The notes beneath the pieces are model-generated. The model did not search any database, had not been told where the DNA came from, and saw only the letters and a list, made by a program, of their open reading frames with translations. The position numbers and the translations under genes are program-made. DNA of 41,149 nucleotides from Goekera deserti. GTDB lineage: Bacteria > Actinomycetota > Actinomycetes > Mycobacteriales > Geodermatophilaceae. The stretch covers positions 1 to 41,149 of the forward strand of contig NZ_JAAGWK010000001.1 in the NCBI RefSeq assembly GCF_010685995.1. Reading direction: 5' to 3'. Shown in pieces: positions 16,262 to 26,382 of this stretch. Each line of letters starts with the position of its first letter. Within the stretch, counting starts at the first letter, position 1.

Positions 16262-16279
16262 GGTTACTCATGGGTAACC
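16262..16279. promoter_or_regulatory. 18-bp palindrome upstream of hydroxyacyl-CoA dehydrogenase (putative operator)
   Basis: GGTTACTCATGGGTAACC; only one of nine base pairs breaks symmetry. It is the same GGTTAC-N6-GTAACC pattern as at 6182-6199. Read toward the gene, the far half again continues as TAACCTC, which could act as a -10 box about 100 bp before the GTG at 16159. The nucS gene ends 13 bp further right on the same strand and is transcribed toward it. Confidence 0.55.
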
Positions 16280-16291
16280 CCGGTGGGTGGC

Positions 16292-16978
16292 CTAGAACAA
16301 CCGCTGCGAGGGGTCGTCGGTGCCCTTGAGGACGGCGTAGTCGACGGTCACGCAGGAGATGCCCCGATCGGCGGCGAGCACGCGCGCCTGGGGCTTGATC
16401 TCCTGGGCGGCGAACACGCCCCGGACCGGCGCCAGCCGGGTGTCCCGGTTGAGCAGTTCCAGGTAGCGGGTCAGCTGCTCGACGCCGTCGATCTCGCCCC
16501 GGCGCTTGATCTCCACCGCCACCGTGCCGCCGGCGCCGTCCCGGCAGAGCAGGTCGACCGGGCCGATCGCGGTCGGGTACTCCCGGCGCACCAGCGACCA
16601 GCCCGCACCGAAGGTCTCCACGTGCAGCGCCAGCAGCCGCTGCAGGTCGGCCTCGACGCCGTCCTTCTGCAGGCCGGGGTCGACGCCGAGCTCGTGGGTG
16701 CTGTCCAGGTCGACCGACTCGATGGTGATGATCAGCTGCTCGCCGGCCTTGTTGGTCACCGTCCACGTACCGGCCCGGCCGCCGTCGGGGGTGTCGACCA
16801 GCTCGTCGGTGAGTGAGCAGGGCGGGCTCATCCAGTTCAGCGGCTTGTAGGCGCGGTCGTCGGCGTGCACCGACACCGACCCGTCGCTCTTGACCAGCAG
16901 CAGCCGCGTGGCGGGGGGCAGGTGGGCGGTGAGCCGGCCGACGTAGTCGACCGAGCAGCGAGCGATGACCAGACGCAC
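16292..16978 (-). CDS. nucS: NucS/EndoMS mismatch-specific endonuclease
   Basis: A 228-residue enzyme of the non-canonical mismatch repair system of actinobacteria, which lack MutS/MutL. The N-terminal dimer domain starts '[15 protein letters not shown]'. The C-terminal PD-(D/E)XK nuclease has Asp142 in 'GPVDLLCRD', Glu156 and Lys158 in 'VAVEIKRRG'. The last residues, DDPSQRLF, fit the short tail that contacts the beta clamp. GTG 16978 gives the usual length; the longer frame upstream is low-complexity. TAGCGT lies 8 nt before the start, so the mRNA is probably leaderless. In mycobacteria nucS is also near the epimerase and thiolase genes; here the dehydrogenase lies just downstream. Confidence 0.95.
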   Translation of the reverse strand: MRLVIARCSVDYVGRLTAHLPPATRLLLVKSDGSVSVHADDRAYKPLNWMSPPCSLTDELVDTPDGGRAGTWTVTNKAGEQLIITIESVDLDSTHELGVDPGLQKDGVEADLQRLLALHVETFGAGWSLVRREYPTAIGPVDLLCRDGAGGTVAVEIKRRGEIDGVEQLTRYLELLNRDTRLAPVRGVFAAQEIKPQARVLAADRGISCVTVDYAVLKGTDDPSQRLF

Positions 16979-16986
16979 GAGCAGCG

Positions 16987-16992
16987 ACGCTA
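16987..16992 (-). promoter_or_regulatory. Putative -10 box of leaderless nucS mRNA
   Basis: On the minus strand TAGCGT stands 8 nt before the nucS GTG, in the same GCCGGTAGCGTC context as the marR gene. The remaining space to the divergent lipoprotein gene (16993-17163) is GC-rich with no other clear signal. Confidence 0.45.
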
Positions 16993-17163
16993 CCGGCCCG
17001 CTCCCCCACCACGGGGGGCCGGGGCCGGGGGCGGGCCGGGCTCGGACGGAGCTGCCCTCGCGCTCGGCCACGACGACCGTCGGCCCCCGGTGGGCCGCAC
17101 GGTGCGGGTGCGCCGGGTGGTCCGCGGCGGGAACGCAGCGTGCTCGGCGCGCGTCTGAGGGGC

Positions 17164-18063
17164 ATGACACGATCCGGTCCCGGGCGGTCGGCGGTGCTGA
17201 CCGCACTGGGTGCGCTGGGCCTGCTGGTGCTGGCCGGCTGCGCCGACCGGGACGGTGGGGCGGCCGGAGCGCAGTCCGGTGCGAGCGCGACCCCGGACCG
17301 GGAGGGTGCGGCGGCCGACGACCGGCTCGTGTTCCAGGTGGCCCTCACCGGCGGTTTCACCACGCCCACGGAACTCGCGGCGCGACTGCCGCTGGTCAGC
17401 GTGTACGCCGACGGTCGGGTGGTCGCCCAGGGCCCGGTCGCGGCCTCCTACCCAGGGCCGGCCCTGCCGTCGGTGCAGCTGCGTGACGTCGGCCCGGACG
17501 CCGTCGCCGACCTCGTCGCCGAGGCAGAGCGGGCCGGCGTCCTCGACGACACCGACCTGGGCTCCCCTCCGGTCGCGGACGCCCTCACCACGCGCTTCGT
17601 GCTCGTCGACGCCGACGGGACCCACGTGCGGGACGCCTACGCGCTGTCCGCCGGGTGGACGGCGGGGCCGGGGCTGTCGACCGAGCAGGTGGCCGCCCGT
17701 GCCGACCTGCTCGAGCTGCTGGACGCCGCCCGGGCGGTCGCCTCCCCGGCGGACCAGCGCGAGCTGCGGCCCTACCCGGTCAGCGCGCTGGCCGTGGTCG
17801 CCACCCAGCACCTGGACGTCGACGACGGCCTGGCCACCCCCGACGTCGCCTGGCCGGGGCCGCCGCTGCCGGGCACCGCGCTGGGTGGGCTGCCCTCGAT
17901 GAGCTGCACCCTGGCCACCGGGGACCAGGCCCGAGCCGTCCTGGACGCCGCCGCGACGGCCACCACCCGCACGCCCTGGGTGACCGCCGACGGCAGCCGC
18001 TGGTCGGTCACGCTGCGCCCGCTGCTGCCGCACGAGGACGACTGCACCGACCTCACCTCCTGA
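17164..18063 (+). CDS. Lipoprotein of unknown function
   Basis: A 299-residue secreted lipoprotein. The signal peptide '[15 protein letters not shown]' ends in a lipobox LAGC, so the Cys at about residue 25 would be diacylated and the protein held on the outer face of the membrane. After a Gly/Ala-rich linker comes a mixed domain from '[16 protein letters not shown]' to '[14 protein letters not shown]', with two Cys ('SMSCTLATG' and 'EDDCTDL') that may form a disulfide. I do not recognise the family; no catalytic motif is evident. GAGGGG precedes ATG 17164 closely. It is divergent from nucS and converges with the enoyl-CoA hydratase gene. Confidence 0.85.
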   Translation: MTRSGPGRSAVLTALGALGLLVLAGCADRDGGAAGAQSGASATPDREGAAADDRLVFQVALTGGFTTPTELAARLPLVSVYADGRVVAQGPVAASYPGPALPSVQLRDVGPDAVADLVAEAERAGVLDDTDLGSPPVADALTTRFVLVDADGTHVRDAYALSAGWTAGPGLSTEQVAARADLLELLDAARAVASPADQRELRPYPVSALAVVATQHLDVDDGLATPDVAWPGPPLPGTALGGLPSMSCTLATGDQARAVLDAAATATTRTPWVTADGSRWSVTLRPLLPHEDDCTDLTS

Positions 18064-18141
18064 GCAGGCGGCCGCGCCGGACGACGGCCGGCACCGGTCC
18101 CCTGCGGCGTCCCGCCGCGAGCGTGCTCTCGGTGGAGCTCC

Positions 18142-18915
18142 TCAGTCGGTCCAGGCGGCCGGGCGCTTCTCCAGGAACGCGGCCATGCCCTCGCGGGCGC
18201 CGGGCAGCTGGCTGGCCGCGGCCATCACGTCCACGGCGTGGGTGTAGGCGTCCCGCTCGGGCCGGTCGAACTGGGCGTAGAGGGTCTGCTTGCCCCACGC
18301 CTTGCTCGCCCGCGAGCCCCGGGTCGCCCGGCCCAGCAGGTCGGCCACGGCGTCGTCGAGGTCGCCATCGGGCACCACCCGGTTCACCAGGCCCCAGTCC
18401 AGCGCCGTCCGGGCGTCGATGACGTCGCCGGTGAGCGCCAGCTCCATCGCCCGCTTGCGCCCGACGTTGCGGGCCACGGCGACCATCGGGGTGTGGCAGA
18501 ACCAGCCGCCCTTGCCGCCCGGGGCGGCGAAGCCCGCCGACTCGGCGGCCACCGCCAGGTCGCAGGAGGCCACCAGCTGGCAGCCGGCCGCCGTCGCCAG
18601 GGCGTGCACCCGGGCGAGCACCACCTGGGGCACCTCCTGCAGCGTGCGCATCAGCTCGGTGCACAGCGCCAGCAGGCTGCGCACCTCGGGCAGCGAGGCC
18701 CCCGCGACGTCGGCGAAGTCGTGCCCGGCGCTGAACACCGGGCCCTCCCCGGCGAGCACGATGCCGGTGGCGTCGGTGCCGCCGGCGTCGGTGACCGCCG
18801 CGAGCAGCTGCGTGAGGTGCTCGCGGGACAGCGCGTTGCGCCTGTGCCCCCTGGTCATGGTGATGCGGACGGTGTCCCCGTCGCGCTCGACACGCGGTGC
18901 GCCGTCGCTGGTCAT
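18142..18915 (-). CDS. Enoyl-CoA hydratase/isomerase family protein
   Basis: A 257-residue crotonase-fold protein. The oxyanion-hole segment is 'GPVFSAGHDFADV', and 'ALATAAGCQLVASCDLAVAA' is the family signature helix. The 'GHD' oxyanion form and the lack of the first catalytic Glu in 'GGKGGWFCHTPMVAVARNVG' are like the ECHDC3 subgroup, so hydratase activity on crotonyl-CoA is not certain. It could be the crotonase step between the dehydrogenase and Ccr by position, but it lacks the palindrome seen at those genes. AAGGAG lies 9 nt before ATG 18915. It stands alone between two convergent/divergent plus-strand genes. Confidence 0.85.
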   Translation of the reverse strand: MTSDGAPRVERDGDTVRITMTRGHRRNALSREHLTQLLAAVTDAGGTDATGIVLAGEGPVFSAGHDFADVAGASLPEVRSLLALCTELMRTLQEVPQVVLARVHALATAAGCQLVASCDLAVAAESAGFAAPGGKGGWFCHTPMVAVARNVGRKRAMELALTGDVIDARTALDWGLVNRVVPDGDLDDAVADLLGRATRGSRASKAWGKQTLYAQFDRPERDAYTHAVDVMAAASQLPGAREGMAAFLEKRPAAWTD

Positions 18916-19040
18916 GCTCAGCTGCTCCTTCGAGATGCCGGGGGGTGGCCCAGCGGGGCGCCCCGGCCGGAGCCCACCACGGCGACGGCCGGCCGGCAAG
19001 CGCCGATGCCCGACGGGGGCCGGCGACACGGGGGGCACAG

Positions 19041-19859
19041 ATGACCGGCAGCCGCACGACTCCGACCCGGGCCCGGACGCCGAGCAGGTCGTCGGGTTCG
19101 CTGTACCTGCTGCTGGCCGCGGTGCTGCTGATCGGCGCGCTGGGTGTGGTCTACCTCAGCTACGCCCACCGCGACCCGGCCCCGGCCGCCGCGTCGGGCA
19201 CCCCGACGTCGCCGTCGGCGAGCAGCGCCGCCGCCACCACCGCACCCACCGCGGGCAGCGGCATCGAGCAGGCACCGCCGGGCGCGCTCACGTTCGAGGT
19301 GCTGCTGCCCCCGGAGGAGCTGACCGGGATCGGCCTGGAGTCCGGCGTGCCCGTCGCCGAGGACTCGCCGCAGTTCCCGGTGCTGTGCGACGCCGCCGAC
19401 TGGGCGCAGACCTGGAGCGCACCGACCGGGGACGTCGGCCACCGCTACCCCGTCGCCGGTGCCGGCGTCACCGAGCACGCCCTGGGCTACGCCGACGCGA
19501 CCACCGCCGAGGCCGCGCTCGCCCGGCTGGTGGCCGATGCGGGCAGCTGCTCGTCACCGGCGAGCGGGTCGATCCAGGTCACCGACCCGGCCGCCGGTCT
19601 CGGGGACGGCGCCGCGGCCTTCCGCTTCGACGACGGCGGGCGGGACGGCGTCCTCGCCGTCACCCGGGCCGTGGTGGCCCGCTCCGGTGACCGGCTGGTG
19701 CTGGTCACCTACACCACGCAGCAGTCGATCGGCACCGGGAACGGCCCGGGCGACGGCGGCGGGGACGACTCGGCCGGCGACGGCGCGGGCGCGGAGTCGA
19801 CCACCCGCGCGATCGCCGAGCTGGCCCTGGCCCGGCTGGCCGGGCAGCCGCAGGACTGA
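19041..19859 (+). CDS. Single-pass anchored extracytoplasmic protein of unknown function
   Basis: A 272-residue protein with a short basic cytoplasmic tail, one transmembrane helix (about 20-43, 'LYLLLAAVLLIGALGVVYLSYA'-like), a Ser/Ala/Thr-rich linker (45-75) and an exported domain of about 190 residues. Two Cys, in 'FPVLCDAADWAQTW' and 'ADAGSCSSPAS', may pair. The fold looks like the PknH-type extracellular sensor domains of actinobacteria, but similarity is too weak to name it. A Gly/Asp-rich loop lies near 235-255. GGGGGG precedes ATG 19041. The DUF2071 gene follows after 41 bp. Confidence 0.75.
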   Translation: MTGSRTTPTRARTPSRSSGSLYLLLAAVLLIGALGVVYLSYAHRDPAPAAASGTPTSPSASSAAATTAPTAGSGIEQAPPGALTFEVLLPPEELTGIGLESGVPVAEDSPQFPVLCDAADWAQTWSAPTGDVGHRYPVAGAGVTEHALGYADATTAEAALARLVADAGSCSSPASGSIQVTDPAAGLGDGAAAFRFDDGGRDGVLAVTRAVVARSGDRLVLVTYTTQQSIGTGNGPGDGGGDDSAGDGAGAESTTRAIAELALARLAGQPQD

Positions 19860-19900
19860 CCGGGGCCCACCGCCCGCGCCGCCGGATCAGGCACCCTCGG

Positions 19901-20650
19901 GTGGTGACCGCGAGCAGACAGCCGGCCGAGCCCGTCACCGGCACCTCCCCCCGACCGATCTCCCGCACCGTGTTCACCCAGGGCTGGCGGGACGCCACGT
20001 TCCTGCACTGGGCCCTGGAGCCCGACCGGGTCGCGCCGCTGCTGCCGGCGGGCACCGTGCCGGACACCCTGGACGGCGTCACCTACGTCGGCCTCATCCC
20101 GTTCCGGATGCTGCGGATCGGCTTCCTCGGCGCCCCCGGCCTGCCCTACCTGGGCAGCTTCGCCGAGACCAACGTCCGGCTGTACTCGGTCGACGAGCGG
20201 GGACGCCGCGGCGTCGTCTTCCGGTCGCTGGACGCCGACCGGCTGCTGCCGGTGCTCGCCGCGCGCTGGGTGGCCCGGCTGCCCTACCTGTGGTCCCGCA
20301 TGCGGATCCGCCGGGACGGCTCGCGGATCAGCTACACCACGCAGCGCCGCTGGCCCGGTCCGGTCGGGGCGAGCAGCCGGATCGACGTGCGGATCGGGGA
20401 ACGGCTGACCGACCCGGACCCGCTGGCCCGCTTCCTCACCGGCCGCTGGGGCCTGCACGAGCGGTTCCTCGGCCGCACCGCGTACTGGCCCAACGAGCAC
20501 CCCGAGTGGCCGCTGCACCGCGCCGAGCTGCTGCACCTGGAGGAGCAGCTGCTCGCCCCGGCCGGCCTGCCCGGCATCGCGGGCGCCCCGGACAGCGTGC
20601 TGTACTCCCCCGGCGTCGACGTCCGGTTCGGCCCGCTCAGCGCTCGGTGA
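19901..20650 (+). CDS. DUF2071 family protein (YqjF-like)
   Basis: A 249-residue soluble protein matching DUF2071: 'FTQGWRDATFLHWALEPDRVAPLLPAG', then 'TYVGLIPFRM' and 'GLPYLGSFAETNVRLY', and the late 'LTGRWGLHERFLGR' segment. The family relates to acetoacetate-decarboxylase-like folds and has no settled function. GTG 19901 is used; a second GTG at 19904 is equally possible. It converges with the mutase gene, 69 bp apart; that space (20651-20719) is GC-rich and has no T tract, but inverted CCCCCGC/GCGGGGG words may stop transcription from both sides. Confidence 0.85.
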   Translation: MVTASRQPAEPVTGTSPRPISRTVFTQGWRDATFLHWALEPDRVAPLLPAGTVPDTLDGVTYVGLIPFRMLRIGFLGAPGLPYLGSFAETNVRLYSVDERGRRGVVFRSLDADRLLPVLAARWVARLPYLWSRMRIRRDGSRISYTTQRRWPGPVGASSRIDVRIGERLTDPDPLARFLTGRWGLHERFLGRTAYWPNEHPEWPLHRAELLHLEEQLLAPAGLPGIAGAPDSVLYSPGVDVRFGPLSAR

Positions 20651-20719
20651 CCCGATGGAACGGCCCCCGCACAGGGTCCCGGCCCGCGCGGAGCATGGGT
20701 CGGGGGCGCGGGGGTCCTC

Positions 20720-22753
<2,034 letters not shown>

Positions 22754-22759
22754 GGCGGG

Positions 22760-22765
22760 AGTGTA
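22760..22765 (-). promoter_or_regulatory. Putative -10 box of leaderless ecm mRNA
   Basis: TACACT on the minus strand, 6 nt before the ecm ATG and 4 nt after the GTAACA half of the palindrome at 22770-22787. A regulator bound there would sit between -35 and -10. Confidence 0.45.
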
Positions 22766-22769
22766 GGGG

Positions 22770-22787
22770 TGTTACCCGCCAGTAGCA
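22770..22787. promoter_or_regulatory. Degenerate 18-bp palindrome upstream of ecm (putative operator)
   Basis: TGTTACCCGCCAGTAGCA: 12 of 18 positions are symmetric and the TAC-N6-GTA core is kept. Read toward ecm the proximal half is GGGTAACA, nearly the same as in the ccrA and dehydrogenase sites. It is weaker than the other two and would not be called alone. Confidence 0.45.
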
Positions 22788-22820
22788 CTCCCCCGTCCGG
22801 GGCTCAGCGGTGGCACACTC

Positions 22821-22836
22821 GGGTCACAGGTGACCC
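22821..22836. promoter_or_regulatory. Inverted repeat in divergent ecm/small-membrane-protein region
   Basis: GGGTCACAGGTGACCC has 7-bp arms and a 2-base centre; a CCCCGG/CCGGGG hairpin follows at 22834-22849. It lies 36 bp before the GTG at 22872 and could be an operator or leader structure for that gene. It does not match the GTTAC-type palindrome. Confidence 0.35.
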
Positions 22837-22871
22837 CGGGCAGCCGGGGCGTGCGACCGGAGGGTGTGCGG

Positions 22872-23198
22872 GTGTCCATCTCGGCCGGCAGCTTGAACTT
22901 CCTCGTCGGACCGGTTGTGGCGCTGCTCATGGTGGGCCTGCTCGCCCTGTTCCTGCGGTGGGCCTTCGGCTCGGGTGCGCCCACGCGTCGCGCGTCCACC
23001 CCGGAGGAGGGCCTGCTCACCCGGGTCGCCACGCTGCCCCGCCGCGAGACGGCGCTGGCGCTGCGGGCCGTGCTCTCCGACGCGGGCATCCGCTCGACGA
23101 TCCGCTTCCCCGCCGCGCACCGGGCCGACGTCCTGGTGTTCCCGGAGGACGCCGCCCGGGCCCGCACTCTCGCCGCCTCCTTCTCCCACGGCGCCTGA
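22872..23198 (+). CDS. Small single-pass membrane protein
   Basis: A 108-residue protein: one transmembrane helix at about 9-33 ('FLVGPVVALLMVGLLALFLRW'-like region) and a cytoplasmic domain beginning 'STPEEGLLTRVATLPRRETAL' and ending 'ADVLVFPEDAARARTLAASF', which looks like a small alpha/beta fold. Homologues of this plan occur next to the mutase or cobalamin genes in related actinobacteria, function unknown. GGAGGG is 8 nt before GTG 22872; the extension from 22830 has no ribosome site. It diverges from ecm and converges with murA; the 85 bp to murA hold GACCCTCCCGCAC/GTGCAGGAGGG-type inverted repeats around CTGTACAG (23240-23247). Confidence 0.75.
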   Translation: MSISAGSLNFLVGPVVALLMVGLLALFLRWAFGSGAPTRRASTPEEGLLTRVATLPRRETALALRAVLSDAGIRSTIRFPAAHRADVLVFPEDAARARTLAASFSHGA

Positions 23199-23283
23199 CC
23201 CGCCCGGACCACGCTGTACGCGACCCTCCCGCACTTTCTGTACAGAGAGGGTGCAGGAGGGGAGGTGGCCGCCGACGTCGTCG

Positions 23284-24555
23284 TCAGGGGCGGGTGGTGC
23301 GCTCGATCTGGACGCCGAGGCCGCGCAGCTGACCGACGAAGTCCGGGTAGCCACGGTCGACGTGGTGCACGTCCTGCACCTCGGTCACGCCGTCGGACAG
23401 CAGGCCGGCGAGCACCAACCCGGCGCCGGCCCGGATGTCGGTGGCCAGCACCGGGGCGCTGGAGAGCCGCTCCCGGCCGCGGACCACCGCGTGGTGGCCG
23501 TCGATGCGCACGTCGGCGCCCAGGCGCACCAGCTCGTTGACGAACATGAACCGGCCCTCGAACACGTTCTCGGTGATCAGCGCCGTGCCGGTGGACACCG
23601 CGGCCAGCGCGACCGCCATCGGCTGCAGGTCGGTCGGGAACCCGGGGAACGGCAGCGTGACGATGTCCACGCAGCGCGGCCGCTCGTCCATGGCCACCCG
23701 GATGCCGCCCTCGACCTCCTCCACGTGCGCCCCGGCCGAGGCCAGCTTGTCCAGCGGCACCACGAGGTGGTCGGCCACGGCGCGCTCGATGACCACGTCG
23801 CCCCGGGTCATCACCGCACCGATCGCCCAGGTGCCGGCGACGATGCGGTCGGGCACCGTCGTGTACCTCACCGGGGACAACGACTCCACGCCCTGCACGG
23901 TGAGCGTGGAGGTGCCGGCGCCCTCGATCTGCGCGCCCATGGCGGTGAGCATCGAGCAGAGGTCGACGATCTCCGGTTCCCGGGCCGCGTTGTCGATGAC
24001 GGTGCTGCCGGTGGCCAGGGCCGCGGCCATGACCAGGTTCTCGGTGGCGCCGACCGACGGGAAGTCCAGCCAGATCGACGTGCCGACCAGCGTGGGCGCG
24101 GTGGCGATCAGGAAGCCGTGCTCGCTCACGACGGTGGCGCCGAGCTTCTCCAGCCCGCTGACGTGCATGTCCAACCCGCGCGACCCGATGGCGTCGCCGC
24201 CGGGCAGGGCCACCTTCGCCGTCCCACAGCGGGCCACCAGCGGGCCCAGCACGCTGATCGAGGCGCGCATCCGCCGCACCAGGTCGTAGTCGGTCTCGGT
24301 GGACGGCGCCTCGGGGACGTCGATCTCCACCACGCCGCTGCCCGAGCCGGTGGGCCGGAACGCCACGGTGCACCCCAACCGGCGCAGCACCTCGCTCATG
24401 ATCGAGACGTCGAGGATGTCGGGGACCTCCTCGATGGTGGTGCGCCCGGCGGCGAGCAGAGCGGCCGCCATCAGCTTCAGCGAGCTGTTCTTGGCACCCG
24501 TCACCCGGACCCGGCCGGTCAGCGCCGTGCCACCGACCACCTCGAAGCACTCCAC
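23284..24555 (-). CDS. murA: UDP-GlcNAc 1-carboxyvinyltransferase, Asp-type
   Basis: A 423-residue enzyme of the first committed step of peptidoglycan synthesis, transferring enolpyruvate to UDP-GlcNAc in the cytoplasm. '[17 protein letters not shown]' near the N-terminus holds the Lys22/Asn23 substrate residues. The active-site loop reads '[15 protein letters not shown]' with Asp121 where most bacteria have Cys115 (E. coli numbering). The same Cys-to-Asp change in Mycobacterium is known to make MurA intrinsically fosfomycin resistant. GTG 24555 follows TAGGGT by 6 nt, so the mRNA is likely leaderless. It is divergent from pduO, the same arrangement as in mycobacteria. Confidence 0.96.
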   Translation of the reverse strand: MECFEVVGGTALTGRVRVTGAKNSSLKLMAAALLAAGRTTIEEVPDILDVSIMSEVLRRLGCTVAFRPTGSGSGVVEIDVPEAPSTETDYDLVRRMRASISVLGPLVARCGTAKVALPGGDAIGSRGLDMHVSGLEKLGATVVSEHGFLIATAPTLVGTSIWLDFPSVGATENLVMAAALATGSTVIDNAAREPEIVDLCSMLTAMGAQIEGAGTSTLTVQGVESLSPVRYTTVPDRIVAGTWAIGAVMTRGDVVIERAVADHLVVPLDKLASAGAHVEEVEGGIRVAMDERPRCVDIVTLPFPGFPTDLQPMAVALAAVSTGTALITENVFEGRFMFVNELVRLGADVRIDGHHAVVRGRERLSSAPVLATDIRAGAGLVLAGLLSDGVTEVQDVHHVDRGYPDFVGQLRGLGVQIERTTRP

Positions 24556-24561
24556 CCGGTC

Positions 24562-24567
24562 ACCCTA
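24562..24567 (-). promoter_or_regulatory. Putative -10 box of leaderless murA mRNA
   Basis: TAGGGT on the minus strand, 6 nt before the murA GTG start at 24555. No good -35 is evident. Confidence 0.45.
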
Positions 24568-24628
24568 CGACGCTCTCCCGACACGCCTCGACGACGAGTG
24601 CGCACGCCCCTCGGCCGGCTCGTGCGGG

Positions 24629-24652
24629 AGCAGTGGCAGTACGGCCACTGCT
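24629..24652. repeat. Hairpin 1 in the murA/pduO divergent region
   Basis: AGCAGTGGC, six bases, GCCACTGCT: a perfect 9-bp stem. It lies between two divergent promoters, so it is not expected to be a simple terminator. Confidence 0.6.
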
Positions 24653-24665
24653 GCGGGGGCCCGCC

Positions 24666-24696
24666 GCGAGTGGGAGGACCCCGTCCTCCCACTCGC
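24666..24696. repeat. Hairpin 2 in the murA/pduO divergent region
   Basis: GCGAGTGGGAGGA, CCCCG loop, TCCTCCCACTCGC: a perfect 13-bp stem. The core GGACCCCG resembles the element after the tsaC and rho genes, and a partly matching GGGGACGGGGCC follows at 24712-24723. Together with hairpin 1 it fills most of the 203 bp between murA and pduO. Confidence 0.65.
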
Positions 24697-24746
24697 AGGC
24701 TCGGGCGAGCCCGGGGACGGGGCCGGGGGCAGCAGGGTCCCTCACC

Positions 24747-24752
24747 TACGCT
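24747..24752 (+). promoter_or_regulatory. Putative -10 box of leaderless pduO mRNA
   Basis: TACGCT stands 6 nt before ATG 24759 with no ribosome site in between, the spacing of a leaderless start. Confidence 0.45.
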
Positions 24753-24758
24753 CCGGTC

Positions 24759-25364
24759 ATGACCGTCCGCCTGACCCGCATCTACACGAAGACCGGCGAC
24801 GAGGGCCAGACCCACCTCGGCGACATGAGCCGGGTCGCCAAGACCGACCGGCGACTGACCGCCTACGCCGACGTCGACGAGGCCAACAGCGTCATCGGGG
24901 TGGCGATCGCCGTCGGTGCCCCGGCCGCCCCGGTGGTCGAACTGCTGCGCAGCGTGCAGAACGACCTGTTCGACCTCGGTGCCGACCTCTGCACCCCGCT
25001 GGTGTCCGAGCCGGAGTACCCGCCACTGCGGGTCACCCCGGCCTACACCGAGCGGCTGGAGGAGGCCTGCGACAGCTGGAACGCCGAGCTGCCCAAGCTG
25101 GACAGCTTCATCCTGCCCGGCGGCACCGCCGCCGGGGCGCTGCTGCACCAGGCGCGCACCGTCGTCCGGCGGGCCGAGCGCAGCGTCTGGGCGCTGATCG
25201 AGGTCGATGCCCAGCGGGTCAACGCCGAGCCCGCCCGCTACCTGAACCGGCTCTCGGACCTGCTGTTCATCCTGTCCCGCGTGGCCAACCCGGGCGGGGA
25301 CGTGCTGTGGGAGCCCGGCGCGCACAGCGGCGTCCACGCCCAGCGGGCCGCCCGGGAGTCCTGA
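24759..25364 (+). CDS. pduO: PduO-type cob(I)alamin adenosyltransferase
   Basis: A 201-residue enzyme that transfers adenosyl from ATP to cob(I)alamin, making the cofactor of B12 mutases. The ATP-binding N-terminus is 'RIYTKTGDEGQTHLGD'; the helix 'RRAERSVWAL' and 'YLNRLSDLLFILSR' carry the conserved Arg and Asn/Asp residues of the trimeric PduO fold. It begins at ATG 24759, 6 nt after TACGCT. The obvious user of the product is the ethylmalonyl-CoA mutase 2 kb away; the gene's place next to murA is nevertheless an old conserved arrangement (Rv1314c-Rv1315), so proximity alone is not proof of a dedicated partnership. Confidence 0.93.
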   Translation: MTVRLTRIYTKTGDEGQTHLGDMSRVAKTDRRLTAYADVDEANSVIGVAIAVGAPAAPVVELLRSVQNDLFDLGADLCTPLVSEPEYPPLRVTPAYTERLEEACDSWNAELPKLDSFILPGGTAAGALLHQARTVVRRAERSVWALIEVDAQRVNAEPARYLNRLSDLLFILSRVANPGGDVLWEPGAHSGVHAQRAARES

Positions 25365-25418
25365 GCCGGCAGCCGAGGGCACCCGGCGCCCTTCCGTACG
25401 GCGACGGGTGCCCGCGCC

Positions 25419-25823
25419 TCAGCGGGTGGCGGGGGGCGCGGACTCGACCCAGGACAGGAACCCGGTCACCGTCGAGGCGTCCATGGCCAGCTCCTGGGCA
25501 CCCGATGCGGTGCGGCAGGTGAGCACCACGGTGTCCACCGGCAGCGCGAGGTCCTCGTGCGTGGCCCGCCGGCTCTCCTGGACGACGAGCTCGGCACGGC
25601 ACAGCCGGCGCTGCGGGCGGACCGACAGGGAGACCGCCCGGTACCAGTTGAGGCTGTCCCCGCTGAACCAGGCGACGCCCACCGCCCATCGGGGTGCGCC
25701 GCCGGGGCGCAGCCACATGGTGACCGCCCCCAGCCCGGACAGCAGGAAACGCCGGCGCAGCAGGAACGCGACCACGACCGCGACGAGCAGCACGCCCCCG
25801 GCAACCAGCACCAGCGTGGTCAC
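25419..25823 (-). CDS. DUF2550 membrane protein
   Basis: A 134-residue protein with one N-terminal transmembrane helix ('TLVLVAGGVLLVAVVVAFLL') and a cytoplasmic domain: 'WAVGVAWFSGDSLNWYRAVSL' then 'CRAELVVQESRRATHEDLALP' and 'CRTASGAQELAMDASTVTGFLSWVES'. This is DUF2550, found right after atpC throughout actinobacteria (Rv1312 in M. tuberculosis). Function unknown; the position suggests a link with the ATP synthase or the membrane. GTG 25823 is used. It follows atpC by 45 bp and is likely co-transcribed with it. Confidence 0.88.
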   Translation of the reverse strand: MTTLVLVAGGVLLVAVVVAFLLRRRFLLSGLGAVTMWLRPGGAPRWAVGVAWFSGDSLNWYRAVSLSVRPQRRLCRAELVVQESRRATHEDLALPVDTVVLTCRTASGAQELAMDASTVTGFLSWVESAPPATR

Positions 25824-25868
25824 CGGGGTCGGCCCTGCTCAGCCGGCGTACGTGGCGCGCTCAGGGCC

Positions 25869-26255
25869 TCAGGCGTCCTGGCCGGCGGCGCGCAGTCGCG
25901 ACTGGGCGCGGCGGGCGGCGGCCAGCGACTCGTCGTCGTCGCCGGACTCGGCGTTGCGCAGCGCCGCCCGGGCCCGCTCGACGTCGATGTCGCTGGAGAG
26001 CTCGGCGGTCTCGGCGAGGATGGAGACGCCCTTGCCGGTCACCGACAGGAAGCCGCCGTGGGCGGCCACGACCAGGTCCTCGCCGTCGACGACGCGGATG
26101 CGGACGACGCCACCCGGTGCCAGCTCGCCGAGCAGCGGGGCGTGGCCGGGGAGCACCCCGATCTCGCCCTCGGTGGTGCGGGCGATGACCATGCTGGCCT
26201 CACCGGACCAGATCTTCTTCTCGACAGCCACCAGATCGACCTGCAGGGTCGCCAC
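25869..26255 (-). CDS. atpC: ATP synthase epsilon subunit
   Basis: A 128-residue central-stalk subunit of F1. 'VDLVAVEKKIWSGEASMV' and 'GEIGVLPGHAPLL' form the N-terminal beta-sandwich, and 'DVERARAALRNAES' starts the C-terminal helical pair that can inhibit ATP hydrolysis. I chose GTG 26255: AGGAG lies just before it and the protein then starts 'ATLQVDL' as in relatives; the upstream GTG 26273 adds six residues. Unlike the usual case, atpC is not next to atpD: 757 bp, a small ORF and four strong hairpins lie between, so it may have its own promoter. Confidence 0.95.
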   Translation of the reverse strand: MATLQVDLVAVEKKIWSGEASMVIARTTEGEIGVLPGHAPLLGELAPGGVVRIRVVDGEDLVVAAHGGFLSVTGKGVSILAETAELSSDIDVERARAALRNAESGDDDESLAAARRAQSRLRAAGQDA

Positions 26256-26290
26256 GACACTCCTCGGGTCCACGATGAGACGGTGCTCAG

Positions 26291-26320
26291 GTCACCGGTC
26301 CGGGCTCCGGACCAGGTGAC
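26291..26320 (-). terminator. Strong hairpin just upstream of atpC
   Basis: GTCACCGGTCCGG, GCT loop, CCGGACCAGGTGAC: a 13-bp stem with one bulged base. It lies 35 bp before the atpC start and 62 bp after the small ORF's stop, so it could end that transcript or structure the atpC leader. No T tract follows. Confidence 0.5.
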
Positions 26321-26382
26321 GGTTCCCGCCCACTCTAGCTGCGCACCGGTGGCGTGCCCCCGGGCGTGTCCCGCCGGACGAC

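Noticed and set aside
18142-18915. Calling this gene the crotonase of the ethylmalonyl-CoA pathway
   Set aside because: It lacks the first catalytic Glu region of true crotonases, is ECHDC3-like, and has no copy of the palindrome. Only the family is supported.
22754-22871. Cobalamin riboswitch upstream of ecm
   Set aside because: Only 118 bp separate the divergent genes, no B12-box-like sequence is seen, and the -10 box lies 6 nt from the start, leaving no leader.
23240-23247. CTGTACAG palindrome shared with 28450-28457 near atpD
   Set aside because: Eight bases are expected by chance in 41 kb, the contexts differ (convergent gene ends versus a ribosome-site region), and no further symmetry surrounds them.
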